A DNA stretch of 64,000 bases from Verticillium longisporum (GCA_019188255.1 JAETXT010000006.1:2232001-2296000); one strand, 5' to 3'; counted from the stretch's first letter, positions 1 through 13,013 are shown. Translations and numbers: made by a program. Notes: generated by a model from the sequence alone, not told the origin.

Positions 1-1953
1 TGACCTCCAAACTCGACCTGCCTGCCGAGGCCGTCAGAGATGACGTGATGTGCCCGGAAATCTCCTAGCTTTCGCTGCTTCGAAATCCGCCACCATACGA
101 AACGAAGCTCTCGAAAAGGCAACGGTGTCTCTCCCTCTCCCTCTCATCGAACCAGCACGAAGCAAAGAACGCATCTCGCGCTAGGCTCTCATCGTCCGAT
201 AAATCGCGTGGCGTTCAGGTTGCCTATTGTTCCTGAGACTTTTGAGGGAACATGGACGGACATCTTCGGAAGGCCTGCATCCCCTGGCACCCTGTGGCTT
301 CTGGATTTGCTCAGGCATACAAGTAAGTAGTGACCATCGGCGCAGCCCCGCTGCTAAGCGACGTTGACTAGGGCCGATCATTCAGTCTCTTCCTTCTCCA
401 AGCCGGACCTGGGGAATTTGGGGGAACTTTTGAAAGGTGGATGGGGGTGGGCGAAGAGCACCAGGAGGAAGAGACTCTTTGGGAGGCAGAATGCCCCTCT
501 TTCTGTTAACCACCCCCTCCCCCCTCCCCGGACAGCAAACGACGACAGGCGCGCGACCTGCCGGGCAAGCGGGCTGCCGGCTAGTGAGGACCCGGTTCAT
601 TCCCTGTTTCTAGTGCCTAGGTGGGAGGTCGCGTGGGGGCTTGTTGACGAGGCTTGGAGGCGCACATGTATGTAGATTGCCTTGGAGAAGGCCGCCGCCA
701 TGTCAACTGAACGACAGCATACGGTCTGGCCAGTTCCACCGGTTGGAGCCGCGACCGGGGGTCAGGGGTGGCAGTGCAGCCTCGATGTCAGGTCCTGTCC
801 GTCCCATCTCGGACATGCCATCCAACATGGCGCAAGCAGCAGCTGTTGTTTTTTTCTGCCCGATATTTCCGTGTACATGTAGCAACTTGTCCTCACCGAC
901 CACACACACAGCACACCTCCAGGGAAGAGGGGGATATCGAACGAGGAACCTCACTACCGTCCGAAAGAGCGTGGTGACGGAAGAAAAATAGGGGGGGTGT
1001 GGTGTGCGTGAAGCAACGCTAACCATCGAGCCATCATAACCCTGGCGCAGAGCTGACCACTCCGTCGTCGAGCTACGTTCTCTTGCCCGGGCTGGCGCCC
1101 ATCTTGTTGCATTTCCTGGCATTGGTACTTCTGTACCTCGTCTCCGATTGTTTCCTCCTCAAGGCAACATACACAACCAACTGTGTCGCGACGACAGAAG
1201 AAGCTTGGATCATCCGCCTCCTCGTGCTCGACCGAGGAAAGCTTCTCCCTTTGTTCAGTCATTCGTCTCATCTGTCCATCCCGTCTTTTTTTTTCCTCCC
1301 GAGCTCCTTTGTCCTGGGACCTCTTCTCTCGCCACATACATCATCTCGCTCCCCCTTGCCAATCGGGACGGACACCAAATTTCCAAAAACTTGCAAATCA
1401 CACACTCGTCGCCCCGCGCGTCGCATCGGACCCCCACGACCGATCTCGACAATACCGGCGACCACCCACTGCCCACGCTCGTATTCCTCCATCGTTTTCT
1501 GGGCGACATACAACTTCCTGTCCGCCAGGCCCAGTCGGTGGTGCACTGTCATTCAACAGCCACGAATGACTCGATTTGCTTCTCCTCCTGCAATCCACAG
1601 GTTCCCCAGAGATTTGGGCTCCGAGGTGCCACACCCCCAACCACTACTTCGGATCGTCGCGCCCAGCGAATGACTCGCCCATTTGCGTGTGCATCCTGGG
1701 CCCCAATGATCAAGCTCGACGTCGCAGCTCTTCAAACGCTACGAGCAACAGTCTTCATTGAGGGAAAAGGAGGGGACGAGGAGGGGGGGAGAAGCCGTAC
1801 CGTGTAACTCGCACCAGGCCAGGCCCTGTCGCCCAGCCTGAGGCGCTCGCTGCCCATCTCGCGTGCGCAATCCTACGGGGGGGCCTTCAGACTACTACAC
1901 TGCAGTCGCAAACCTTTAGATCACGGCTGCCCAGCCGTCAAAGGGCTCCAGGC
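1..1953. other. Upstream region without a supported gene
   Basis: No reading frame here resembles a known family, and frames on both strands are short and overlap each other. The stretch from about 1100 to 1700 is rich in C/T tracts, as is common in long leaders of fungal regulatory genes, so part of it is probably the promoter and 5' leader of the Zn2Cys6 regulator that starts at 1954. The far left part may be the flank of a gene outside the window. Confidence 0.5.
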
Positions 1954-4647
1954 ATGTCTGCATATGTGACCGACATGGCGACGCCGTCGGCAAACCACGC
2001 GCCCGACGTCAGCACGCCTGGTCTGGCTCCCCATGCCGCCGCCGCCGTTGCGCCGATGGGGCTCTCGCCGAACAGCAGCGCCTACGATGCACAAGGGCTG
2101 CCCATGCACTCGCCGGTGCCACACTCGGCGGCCCATGCGACGGCCTCGACGCCGACATCGACGAACCCTTCGGCCGCCCGCAGCGTCAAGCGACCGCGAC
2201 CCGTCAAGTCGTGCACCGAGTGCCGCAAGCGCAAGCTCAAGTGCGATCGAAACCTGCCGTGCGCACAATGCCAGAAATCGCATCGAAACTGCAGGTACTC
2301 TGCAGAACACGACTCGTCTGCCCTCTCCGACGCCTCCGACGCCGAGCCAAGCGACGCGCAACGGCCGGCGAAGCGCAACTGTGCTCCAGTGGGGGTTCAA
2401 GGAAACAACGCCGGGAGCGCCAACCTGGGCCCTCCCTTTTCGTCCGCGCGCAACGGGGATACCAATGGCGCGTCGCCTCTGCAGGAGCTGGCCTCTCGAG
2501 TCGATCGCCTGGAAAACCATGTGCTGATCAAGAGCCCCTCGGCCGCCGAGATGCCCCGCCTGCCGCTCTCGCCGGCCACGATACGAGGGCTGACCGTCAA
2601 GCAAGGAGCTCTCCAGACGCGGTTCTTCGGTCAAAGCAGTGTGCGCGTCCTCATGAACCTGGTAAGAGATCATACCATGCCCAACCTTGTCGCGTGATCC
2701 ACCGCTGGCCTGTTGGAATCGCACTGACCCTTTGCCGACAGTTTGACGAAGCCAAGGAGTTCTTGGCCACCCACGCTGACTCGGCCGAGTTTCGCGATCT
2801 CATGTCGGCCCTGTCGCGACTGCACAAGCTGATCCTCGACTCGTACAAGGAGTCGCTCACGCCCATGACGGTGTACGTCGAGTCGACGACGCCGGTGCGG
2901 GGTCGAATGCAACACGTCCTGCCCAAGCGCGAAGTCTGCGACAAGCTGCTCGGGTCGTACATACACACGACCGAGACGATCTACAGGATCATACACATGC
3001 CCACTTTCATGGCCCAGTACGAGATGTACTGGGACGGAAAACTGCAGGGCGACACATTTCTGCCCCAGCTTCTGGCCATCTGCGCCACGGGTTCGCGGTT
3101 CGAGGCCAAGTCAAAGGGCCTGCGCAAGAGCATTGGCACCGAGTTTGACGGCGTCCACATCCCGACGGCCTGCGAGCTCGTCAAGTCCTGGCTCCACAGC
3201 TTAAAGGGCAAACAGCTGATTGACTTTACGACGCTACAAACGGAGATGCTGCTCCTGCAAGCCATGCGCATGACGGCGGCGAGGCCACAGGTCTTGTGGA
3301 CGCAATTGGGCGCCATTCTCCGCATGGCCATGACGATGGGGATGCACCGGGATCCTTCCGAATTCGAACCCCAAATCCCCGTCTTCTCGGCCGAGATGCG
3401 GAGGAGAATGTGGTTCTCCATCCTTGAACTCGATCTGCACGTCTCACTCGTCTGCAGCCTGCCCTGCTCGATCCGGGAAGGCGACTTCACCTGCAAGCCG
3501 CCCAGCAACCTCGACGACAAGGAGCTCTTCCCCGAGATGGTCGAGCTGCCCCCGAGCCGACCGATCGACCATGGCACAGATAACCAGATTCAATGCTACG
3601 CGGCCATGACGGTCGGCATTCGTCTCAAGGTGGTGCACATGCTCAACCGCATCGACTCGATCCGCGACTACAACGAGGTGCTCGAGCTCGGGGCCAAGCT
3701 CGAGCTGATCTCGGAGGACATTGGCTATCTCTTCCCGCGGAACAATTCGCTGAGCGACAGCGAGCAAAGCAAGATGTGGCGGTGCCGGGTCGTTCTCGAC
3801 ATGCACATCCGACGGCCACTGCTGGCGCTGTACCGGCCCTTTGCGCTGGGCTCGGTGGATGCGCCGGCGCAGATCACGCGGGCCTACCTCACGTCGTCCA
3901 TGGTGATCCTACAGTACCTCGACGAGCTCGACCCGATGCTGGCGCACTACCAGAGCGTCAGTGACATGTACCACCTTGTGCTCAAGCGGGACATGCTGCA
4001 GGCGTCGCTGAGCCTGTGCTACTACATCCGTGCCGGCCTCCAGTCGAACGCGGGCCCCTACAGCAACCTCAAGCTGGCGGCGCTGTCGCCGGAGCCGTTT
4101 GACGACGCGCGGTCGTACCGGGCCGAGACGCCAGCGCTCTGGTCACCGGTGCGCCTCATCAAGACAGTCGACAAGTCGATGGACCTGCTGATGCGCAACG
4201 TCGGCGGCGGCGACGTCAAGGATATCGTCGCCCTGTCGGTCGTCCTCGCGTCGGTACAGACGACGGCACACGAGCAGAAGCTGCACGAGATCCGGCGCAT
4301 GGTGACCGTCGTGCCCGAGACGTGCATGCGCGCCCCTAACACGAACCCCGAGCCCGCCCACCCCCCGCTGCCTCACCCCCGCCGCCGCTGTCGATCAACA
4401 ACAACCATCCCTATCTCCAGGCCCAGGTGCCAGGCCAGCAGCCTCCACACTACATGCTGCACCCCAACGCGATGGCGGCGGCGCCGGTAAGTGTAAATCG
4501 GGGGTGGAAGCTCTGGCAGGGGTGGAACTGGGCTGATGATGACTGGACGGCAGGCAGGATGAGGAGACCATGATTTGGGACCTCGAGGGCCTCGACCCGA
4601 GCTGGAATCTGTACTGGGACCAGATCATGCCGCTGTGGTCGTCATGA
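1954..4647 (+). CDS. Zn(II)2Cys6 fungal transcription factor
   Basis: Predicted nuclear DNA-binding regulator of about 847 residues. Exons are 1954..2661, 2742..4486 and 4558..4647. The binuclear zinc cluster starts near residue 88 (CTECRKRKLKCDRNLPC, then CQKSHRNC) after a basic stretch, and is followed by a short coiled coil (LASRVDRLENHVL). Exon 2 carries the fungal-specific transcription factor middle homology region. The tail is acidic and tryptophan-rich (MIWDLEGLDPSWNLYWDQI), a possible activation segment. Both introns have good GT-AG borders and keep frame. The frame slips once near 4361-4366, in a run of six C: one extra base there joins exon 2 to the proline-rich tail, so a missing base is more likely than a broken gene. 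The target pathway cannot be told from the sequence; the neighbouring thiolase is a possible but unsupported target. Confidence 0.9.
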
Positions 4648-5793
4648 AGCGCCGTGGCTTGTCGTCAAGGCGGTCGTTTCCTCCGTTTCGTTTGATACGA
4701 ATGGTTTGATACGAATGTTGAGGTATTGTTTGTTGGAGATGGTTGGATTCTTTTTTCAACATGCACCATGGGAATGGTGCAGGAGGAAGAGAGCCAGACA
4801 AGGGACAGAAGGGGCGATTTTGCATGGCCGGATGATTGGCGCACAACATAGAATCCAACCCAGCACACGCAGGATATCTTTTGGGGGGTGGAGGCAGGCA
4901 CGATACCAACTTCTTTTTTTTTTCTTTTTTCTTCTTCCGCATTTGATTCATGTTGACTGCTTTTTCAACCTCCTCTTTGCTTCTATGTAAATGGACTTTT
5001 TTGGGTGGGCGACAGGGCTCAACTTTGGTACAATGTGACGCAGTCGTCAAGGGCACAAGATTCTCGGGGCACAGGCGGAAGAGTTGGGCGAGCGATTGTT
5101 TGAGTTTAGGTGGCCACCAAAAGCCGATGATTCAGAGTCGTGTTAGCTATTAGGGTAGCAGCAAAAGAAGGAGCTACTCGGTTTGCAACATCAGTATTCA
5201 CCTTGGCTCCCTTCCTCAGTGTCAGGCACGTGTCGTTGAGATGACTTTCCTTCACAGGGACAACGGCGGCAAGAAAGCGCACCCCACATCAAGGCAGGCT
5301 CCACGATATGGATTCCCCAAACGGCAAGTTCGCTGTAGACTGCGGGGAGGCAGGTGGGGGGAAATCTACCTCGGCAAGCCAGCTGATTGGCCCAGCTATC
5401 CCGGCTTGTGTGGGCTTCACCTGTCTGATGGAGAGCGCGAGCAGGTCGGACAGGTCGGACAATCGGGGTCAGGGGGGAGGCAGGGGCGAGGGAGTCGTGA
5501 GGGAGTCGCGAGGCGGTTGGGGCCTCGGCTCCCCGCATCGTTCGAGTCGGGCCTGGCGTCCGGCGCCTGTGGGGAAAAGGTCCGTCACGCTGGAGAACCT
5601 CATCCTGGCTTTGTAGGCCAAACGGTTTATCAGTCGTCGTGTCGCTGTTCCAACTCGGCGTCCCCTTTGCCACTCACATTGTCACCCGCCCTTTCTTGCT
5701 CATCACGGACCTCATATACATCTCTACCCAGTTCATTTTCCAAATCCACGGCCATCTACACGATCACCTGTCTCCTTCCAATAACCCAACAAG
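4648..5793. other. Intergenic region
   Basis: Contains the 3' end of the regulator and the promoter/leader of the thiolase, with a T-rich tract around 4914-4935. Small frames on both strands have no recognisable similarity. I see no gene here. Confidence 0.5.
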
Positions 5794-7172
5794 ATGGCGC
5801 CCAAGCCCAAAGCTCCCAGCTACGTCCTCGGCGTTGGCATGACCAAGTTCATCAAGCCCCGTGGCAAGGTCGACTACACCGAACTTGGTTTTGAGGCTGG
5901 CGTCAAGGCCATGCTCGATGCCCAGATCAACTATGATGATGTCGAGCAGGGCGTGGCCTGCTACTGCTACGGCGACTCGACGTGCGGCCAGCGTGTCTTC
6001 TACCAGTTCGGCATGACCCAGATTCCCATCTACAATGTCAACAACAACTGCTCCACAGGCTCGACCGGCCTCGCCATGGCCCGCCAGTTTGTGAGCTCGG
6101 GCGCTGCCGACTGCGTCCTCGTCGTCGGCTTTGAGAAGATGATGCCCGGCAGCCTGCAGAGCTTCTTCAACGATCGCGAGAACCCCACCGGCACGACCGT
6201 CAAGATGATGGCCGAGACGCGCGGCATCACCAAGGCCCCTGGCGCCGCGCAAATGTTCGGCAACGCCGGCCGCGAGTACATGGAGAAGCACGGCGCCGAG
6301 GCCCGCGACTTTGCCGAGATTGCCCGCGTCAACCACGAGCACTCGACCCGCAACCCGTACTCGCAGTTCCAGGATGTCTACACGCTCGACCAGATCCTCG
6401 ACGCGCCCATGATCCACGCGCCCCTGACCAAGCTCCAGTGCTGCCCGACCTCGGATGGCGCCGCCGCCGCCGTCGTCGTCTCGCAGGCCTTCCTCGACGC
6501 CCGCCCCCACCTCAAGAGCCAGGCCGTGCTCATCGCCGGCCAGTGCATGGCCACCGACGCCCCCTCGCTCTTCTCCCGCAGCGCCATCGACCTCATGGGC
6601 TTCGAGATGACCCAGCACGCCGTGCGCGTCGCCGCCGCCGAGGCCGGCATCGACGTCGCCCGCGACGTCCAGGTCGTCGAGCTGCACGACTGCTTCTCCG
6701 CCAACGAGCTCATCGTCCTTGACGCCCTCGGCCTCGCCAAGCCCGGCAAGGCGCACGAGCTTGTTCGCGCCGGCGATATTACGTATGGCGGCCGCTACAT
6801 CGTCAACCCCTCTGGTGGCCTCATCTCTAAAGGTCACCCCCTCGGCGCCACTGGCATCGCCCAGTGCGCCGAGCTCGTCTGGCACCTGCGCGGTTGGGCC
6901 AACAACCGCGCCGTCAAGGCACGCGCGCCGCGCTGCAGCACAACCTCGGCCTCGGCGGTGCCGTCGTTGTAACCGTCTACAAGAGAGCCGACGGCGCCGA
7001 GGCCCCCGTCGCCGACGACAAGGACGTTGGCAGGGCCAACGGCCTCGGCTACAACCCAGCCGTCGAGGCGAGGGGGTTCACCAAGGAGGAAGTCAAGAAG
7101 GTCAGGAGCAGAACGGCGAGCAGCGACTGGGCGCTGCAGGACACGCAGGCCAAGGTTGAGGCGCGGTTCTGA
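5794..7172 (+). CDS. SCPx-type thiolase (lipid-transfer/acetyl-CoA acyltransferase)
   Basis: Thiolase-superfamily enzyme of about 459 residues, of the sterol carrier protein x type, expected to cleave 3-oxoacyl-CoA, usually in peroxisomes. The nucleophilic cysteine sits in NNNCSTGSTGL (residue 86). The second motif is ELHDCFSANELI, and the C-terminal motif is GGLISKGHPLGATG with the catalytic His. There is no SCP2 lipid-binding domain after the thiolase part, and the C-terminus (VEARF) is not a canonical PTS1. The gene is a single exon. The frame breaks at about 6918: one more G in the short GG run joins the first frame to NLGLGGAVVVTVYKR and the natural end at 7172, whereas the uncorrected frame stops at 6972 in unrelated sequence. 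I read this as a missing base. Confidence 0.9.
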
Positions 7173-8309
7173 GTGTTGTCAAGCTGGATATCGAGCATAG
7201 AGTGCATGTAAAATTGTATACGAGCATAATGATTGGATTGAAAGATGCGACGCTACATGCCTGTTTGCAGGTTCATCAGCGTTTAGGTCCATGCTTGATG
7301 GAACTCTCCAGAAAAGTGACCTGTGACAATCCCATCGCCACGATCCAAGATTGGTCGAGACTCAAAAGGAAGAGGACTCTTCCCCCTCCAACGTAGTCTC
7401 GTCATACATAAAAACCAGCCCCGTGTGGCCCCGAATCGATGTCACGCACAGGGCGTGTCTCAAGAGCTTCGAGAAGGGGCTCGGAAGCATCCCCTCATCC
7501 GTCGATCATACCCGCCACCTCCCCAGCTGCTTTCCTCTGCAGCCCCATCGGTAGCGCCGTCAGACATGTCGGCCAAAGGAGATCAATCTGGAGGCTTGCT
7601 TTTCTCGCGTCACTCGTACGTTACGGCATGAGGAGGCTGGCAATGAAGGGTTCGCTAAAGTAGGGGCTACGGCGAGGTGGTATCGATGAGTCTGTGAGCC
7701 TGTGAGCTGGTCTTGGACCGTTTTGTGCCGCTTGCGAGGAAAGAGATAATTGTTTGACGGCTCGCTCTTCGCCATGATGGACTGCCTTTGTTTGGATCTC
7801 TTCCTGCTTGGGTCGAAGCTCACGCAACCGAATCGACCCCATTCACTGAAGCAACGACCTCATGACTTCTAGATCCACCCGACTGTCGCTGGCAGAAGTC
7901 GGGCTCCCAGTCCTGTTGTGCTCTGTGCCTTCCTGACTGAAGTCGCATTCGCCTTCTTTCTAGGAAGGAACCTGACAACACTGGTCGAGGCAGGTGCCAT
8001 GCAACTGAATCCAGAGCAGGCTCTTTCCATCCTGGACCTGAAGAGGTCCTTCCTTCACTACATCCTGCGCCTCTCCCACTTCTCCCCCAAATAACTGTGC
8101 CCGTCGATGGCTGCTTCGTCTCTCCCAGAACAACAACAACGACAGTATCAGTGCCTCTTTGTTTTGGATTCGCATTCGATTCTCTCCACGGCATCGTTCC
8201 TCTCAATCGCATAGTGTCCCTCCTCTGGCATCCGGCCCGGTGCTATATTGCCAGGAGTATCACTAAATCACAACCTCCCCGTCATCCTCACTTCCGAGAG
8301 CCAGGCATC
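7173..8309. other. Intergenic region
   Basis: About 1.1 kb between two plus-strand genes. No frame shows family features. It should hold the thiolase 3' end and the promoter and leader of the membrane-protein gene. Confidence 0.5.
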
Positions 8310-9660
8310 ATGACGAGCTCCATCTATGCCCGGCAATACGAAAGGCAAACCCTAGATGACTTTGACCGCAAGTTGGGGCTGGGTGTATCAATATGCATTA
8401 TGATCATCGCTCTTCTGTCCTTCGTCGCCAGAATTCTGTGGTCCAAACGTCGAGGTCACCGCATCCTCAACCTGAACTTTGCTTTGATTGTTCTCGCTTT
8501 GGTAAGAACACGAAAAGAAGGGAACCATTCCACAAGACGTTGTTTGGCTGACTCGTGGCTAGATCACGGGGCTTATCGCTATTGCTCTCTTCATCAGCTT
8601 CGCTGCCGCGTCGAGTGCGGTGTGGCTTCTCTACAACCTCGGTCAATTCTTCGCATCTATAGCGACAGGATTGTCCGCCGTTTCGATTGTCGGCGTCTTG
8701 TTCAGTAATTCACGAAACACAGGCTCCTCTTTGCGTGGCTTCCTGAGTCTGCCCCTCATTCTAGTTCTCGCCTACCTGATCATCTCGTTCTGGCCGCTAT
8801 ATTGCGGTTGGCTCCCGTCACCAGCAGCGCCCAAATTAGCAAGGGCCTTTTCTTGGGCTCATGGAGCGTTGTTGGCGACAACATTCTTGCTCCTCTTCAT
8901 TGCTTCAGCTCTTGAAAAACATGGCCCCACAGGAAAGCAATTCTCGACAAGCCATTGTGCTTTGGTTGCCATCTTGTACCTGATGTGAGTGCTCATCGAC
9001 TGCCAAGACTTCCGCCTGGATTCGACTGACGAGAAGCAGTGTCATCTGTAACGCACTTTCGAATGCTTACTATATGGCACGCCACTCTGGCGAACTGTAC
9101 AACAAAGGCGGTAGGAACGAGGTCTATACCAATTACGTGGATGTCTACGTCTACGTCTATGACGCTTATGCCTACGACAACGGCGAACGCTCCCCTGGCG
9201 TCACTGCAAGCATCCCCGCCCTGTACGTGAGACTTGATTCTTGGAAGGTTACTCGACTGACCCTCTTGCCAGCTTGATTTTCCTCACTGCATTCGTCACT
9301 GCCGTTTTCCAGCCCCAGAGTAGCCCAGCTAAGCCTGAAGAGACCGAAACCAAAGAGAACCATGCTGCGCCAAGTGACCAGGTTGACGGTCCAGCGTCGT
9401 GTCCACCCAGCACCAAAGGCAATCCCCATGACTCGATGTTCATCATCCAGGGGGCCAGGGTGCCTGGGTACCGAGAATCGACAGGACAGGACGTTCGACG
9501 CGCTCGTGATTTCCACCAGAGCCCTCCTCCCACCGGTATCCTCAGGACGATTAGCGTCGACGTTGTTGTAGAAGACCGGGAGGAGGACGAGTGGCATGAT
9601 GCTGAGGGACAGCGTGGCCCTCGGGGCTGGGAGGCCGCGCTGCGCCGTGGCCCGCAATGA
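8310..9660 (+). CDS. Multi-pass membrane protein of unknown function
   Basis: Four exons (8310..8501, 8563..8984, 9040..9222, 9273..9660) join in one frame to give 394 residues. About seven hydrophobic segments are visible, for example SICIMIIALLSFVARILW, LPLILVLAYLIISFW and LLATTFLLLFIASAL. The last helix is followed by a polar cytosolic-type tail of about 120 residues rich in Pro, Glu and Asp. The loop before the last helix is an unusual run of Tyr, Val and Asp (VYVYVYDAYAYD), apparently from expansion of a short TAC-GTC repeat. The topology recalls fungal orphan membrane proteins, but I do not recognise the family and assign no function. All three introns have standard borders. Confidence 0.8.
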
Positions 9661-9891
9661 TGGGCGCAGCTCGGTCTCCGAGGTAGTGAATGAGATGTTC
9701 TCGCGAGGTCTGTTGCTGGAGTTGTGCGCCAGCTGATATCCTAAACGGAGAGCCGTGCCGCAGGGATGAACGTCCTACGAGAATAGTGGGGGCAACCAAA
9801 CAGTAGCATTAGGTAGTATTTTCGATGAAAAGGATTCTACACAAGGCCCCTCCCTGCTCTACCGCCTGTGGAGCTGTCGAGCTGAAATGTG

Positions 9892-10765
9892 TTATTTGAG
9901 CCCTCCACTCAACAAGATGCTCTGACCCGTCATGTAGCCTGTTCTGCACAGCATGGTGACGACATTGGCACACTCCTGAGGCGTGCCCAGGCGGCCGACG
10001 GGAATGTTCTTGACATCGCCGGGGTGCCCTCGACCCTCTTCTCGTCGGGGATCATGCCGGTGTCGCCGATCATGGCGGGGGCGACGTCGTTGACGGTGAT
10101 GCCGTCGTTGGCGTGCTTGGCGGCGAGGTTCTTCATGAGGCCGGTGAGGCCGGCCTTGCTGGCGGCGTAGTGGCAGCCGTTGATGCCGCCGCCGATGGCC
10201 GAGATGGAGGAGACGTAGACGATGCGGCCCCAGCGGCGGGCCTTCATGTGCGGCACGGTGAGCTTGGCGAGGAGAAAGGCGGCGCGCAGGTTGATGGCGA
10301 TGGTGTAGTCGAACTCGTCGAGCGAGATGGCCTCGAGGCGGGGGTTCGCGCGGTTGCCAAAGCCGGCGGTGCCGGCGTTGGAGACGAGTATGTCGGGCGC
10401 CGGGCGGCCGTGGTGGGCGGACAGGGCGGCGAAGAGGGCCTCGATGCTGGCCTGCGAGGCGAGGTCGAGGGCGTGCACGGAGACGTGGGACGCCGGCCGG
10501 TCGGGGGACGCGGCGCGCAGGGCGGCCACGAGGCCCGTCACGGAGGCGAGGTTGGTGGTGTAGGTCAGGGCGAGGTGGGCGCCCTGGGACCAGAGGTCTG
10601 TTGCGCAGGCTTTGCCGATGCTGGGTGGTGGTGGTGCTCTTGTTAGCCTGCGGGGACGGGGACGTGTGGGCTGGAGAAGTGGGAGTGGAGGTGTGAGCTT
10701 CACCCTCCTGAGGCGCCGGTCACGAGGGCCAGCTTGCCGTTGATCTCGTTGTCGATGGGCGGCAT
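9892..10765 (-). CDS. Short-chain dehydrogenase/reductase (SDR)
   Basis: NAD(P)-dependent oxidoreductase of about 263 residues, classical SDR type. Exon 1 is 10704..10765 and exon 2 is 9892..10620. Splicing creates the nucleotide-binding glycine motif TGASGGIG. Further motifs are NAG (DILVSNAG) and the catalytic Ser and YxxxK (SSISAIGG, then CHYAASK). The resemblance is to 3-oxoacyl-ACP reductase-like SDRs; the substrate is unknown. Near 10019-10024 the frame slips: adding one base in the CC/GGGG run restores the usual C-terminal end (GRLGTPQECANVV, then GQSILLSGGLK) with a stop at 9892. Without it the frame ends in unrelated sequence at 9930. It is divergent from the BTB gene, 517 bases away. 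Confidence 0.88.
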
Positions 10766-11282
10766 GGTGGGGTGTGTCGAGCTGGTGGGGGTTCTGTGCA
10801 GTGAGGTCACGGGAGAGAAGAATGGTGAGATTTTAGAACACGGTGAAGTGGTTTATGGGCATTGATGAGAGTGCGATGGCTACTTAGGGTGACCTGGCTG
10901 GCTGATCGAGAAGAGGGGTTCGGGGATCCGTCGGCGCTGTGTGTATAATGGTGGCAGCCCACATGATGGTGACAGCCTTCTCCGAGCGGCCCCAGATTTT
11001 AGGCCACGGAGAAAAAGTTCAAAGCCGTAACTGCAGCTCCCTGGATTCACCCTACGTTTGACGAGGGCTTGCTGATGTTCAGATATGTGTAAGATATTCC
11101 GGGGAGTGTGAAAGTTGGGATGTGTTGTCGGGTCGGAAGGGATAAACGCATATGCAGATATCCATCTAAAGAGATCAAACCCCCTGAACCCTGCATACGA
11201 CGACGACGCATCATGTTGCTCCGGCCTGCCATTCAGGCACTTGCTGAGATGGCCCAGGATCCAGCTCCGGCTCCCCATCGCA
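10766..11282. promoter_or_regulatory. Divergent intergenic promoter, SDR / BTB-like gene
   Basis: The 517 bases between the start codons of two divergent genes must contain both promoters. No specific binding site is obvious to me. Confidence 0.45.
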
Positions 11283-13013
11283 ATGCCACCACCTAGCCAG
11301 GTTGATGCTCCCATTGACTCGGGCCAGGCCATGACCTTTGGCCATCCCTTCTCAAGCAACATGCAGGGTGAGCCAGCGTCCCTCCCTCCACACACCCCCC
11401 CCCCGCGAGATCACGCCATGAACCAACGGCTGCGCATCTAGATTTCAGCATTGCGACAACGGTCGACGCTCCTGCCATGGCTTCTGGCGCCTCTCAGAAC
11501 GGCATCACGCTCAGCGGTGACCCCTCGCCTTCGACAACGCCGACAACCTTCAGTCTCCCCCGCGCGCGCAGTCCGCCAACGACACAGAAGGACGTCATCA
11601 AGATCCCGCGCATCCTCCCCCACGAGCGCGTCTTCCCAATCCAGATCGGCTCCCAGCTCTTCAAGCTCTCGGGGGCCTCCATATCCTCCGACGCACCCTC
11701 GTACTTCTCCCAATACTTCTACTGCCAGATCAAGCGCGCGCAAGAGACGGGCGAAGACTTGTCGACGGCCATTCGCACGCTCTACATCGACCGCGATCCC
11801 GAGACCTTTCACGACATATCCCTTCACCTCCAGGGCTACCACGTTCAGCCGCGCGACGGCACCCACTTTGTGCGCCTGTTTGCCGACGCCCAGTTCTACA
11901 GCTTGCCCAAGCTCATCTCCCAGCTCTTTGACGAGTCCATCTTCATTTCCATCGGCCACCGCGAGTTCCAGATCCCGCGCGAGCTCTTCAACGACCCGGG
12001 CAACTCTCCCAACTTCTTCACCCTCGGCTTCGCCGTCTTCTTTTCAATCCGAAAGATCTCTTCCCTGGTCTCGAGCGCGAGCATCTCATCCGGCCCCCTC
12101 GATCCTGCCGCCTTCGGTGCCCAATCGCTCGGCCGACATCTTCGCAGACCTCGTCCACTTCCTCAGCGGCTATCCCGTCCACATCCGCAACGAGACGCAT
12201 CGCGCCGACCTCCTCCGCGACTGCCGCTACTTCAACTTCAAGGGCCTCGAGCAACGCCTCATCCCCCACACCCTCTCCTACAACCAGACGCGCGCGCGCC
12301 ACGAGATCCTCCTGCGCCTCGAGGACATACTCAAGAGCGGCATCTCCATCACCAACGACCAGGACCCCGAGGACCCCGTGTCGGGCCGCGTCACCTACGC
12401 CCGCCCCTTCACCGACCCCCACCCGGCCGACCTCATCCTCGAGATTGCCGCCGACGAGGCCACCGTGCTGCACCTGACGCCCGACGGGCCCCGCGTCGAG
12501 TTCTTTCGCGACACGCGCTCGCGCGTCGCCCGCCTCTTCGAGGTCCTCGCCACCAAGCTCGACCTGCCGCCGACGACCCAGCCCCTCGGCCTGCTCATGG
12601 CCACCGGCGGCCGCAGCAGCCAGCCGCCGACCCCGGGCCACACGCCGCTGTCCGACGACCTCGTGCGCGTCGCCTTTGAGGACGACGCCGACATCACCCT
12701 CAACGGCAAGGCACACAGCCTGCCGCTGTCGGCCGACGAACACCCGTCGTCGGCTTCCCCGCCCGTGGACGCCGCCACCGAGGACGTCTTCGGCCCGCGC
12801 AAGCGACGCCGCGTCGACAGCAATGGGACATCCGCCACCGCCGCCGCTGCCGTGGACGACCAGTGGGTCATCTCGGCGGGCCACTGGCGGCTGCGCATCC
12901 GCGGCGCGCAGGGCGGCAAGAGCGACGTCGAGGCCGTGCTCGTGCCGGTCAAGCTGGAGGCGTATAGCAGTGAGAGGTCGCGGAATGCGAAGAGGGGGTT
13001 CCTCCGGCGGTGA
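11283..13013 (+). CDS. BTB/POZ-like domain protein
   Basis: Exon 1 is 11283..11367 and exon 2 starts at 11442; the splice joins FSSNMQ to DFSIATTV in frame, which makes 11283 a better start than the internal Met at 11477. The corrected protein has about 552 residues. A BTB/POZ (K-channel tetramerisation-like) fold is suggested at about residues 70-170 (FPIQIGSQLFKLSGASIS, DAPSYFSQYF, LYIDRDPETFHDISLHLQGY). A second similar unit follows, with GYPVHIRNETHRADLLRDC. The C-terminal part has a nuclear-signal-like RKRRRVDS. Two one-base losses are needed to explain the frame: at 12046-12047 (AA) and at 12094-12098 (C5). With both restored, FFSNPKDLFPGLERE and IRPPSILPPSVPNRS connect. The role may be scaffold or ubiquitin-ligase adaptor; this is inference from the fold. 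Confidence 0.82.

Noticed and set aside
900..1045. tRNA-like stretch on the minus strand (GATGGTTAGCG and GTTCGATATCC-like boxes)
   Set aside because: The D-stem and T-stem do not pair and no acceptor stem closes the structure, so I do not call a tRNA.
5764..6885. Long minus-strand frame of 373 codons
   Set aside because: It is the antisense shadow of the thiolase gene in GC-rich codons; low-complexity Gly/Ala/Val/Asp composition and no family features.
4361..7172. Regulator and thiolase as pseudogenes
   Set aside because: The single-base losses have the same character as the one in the essential uS7 gene, so sequence error is the simpler explanation.
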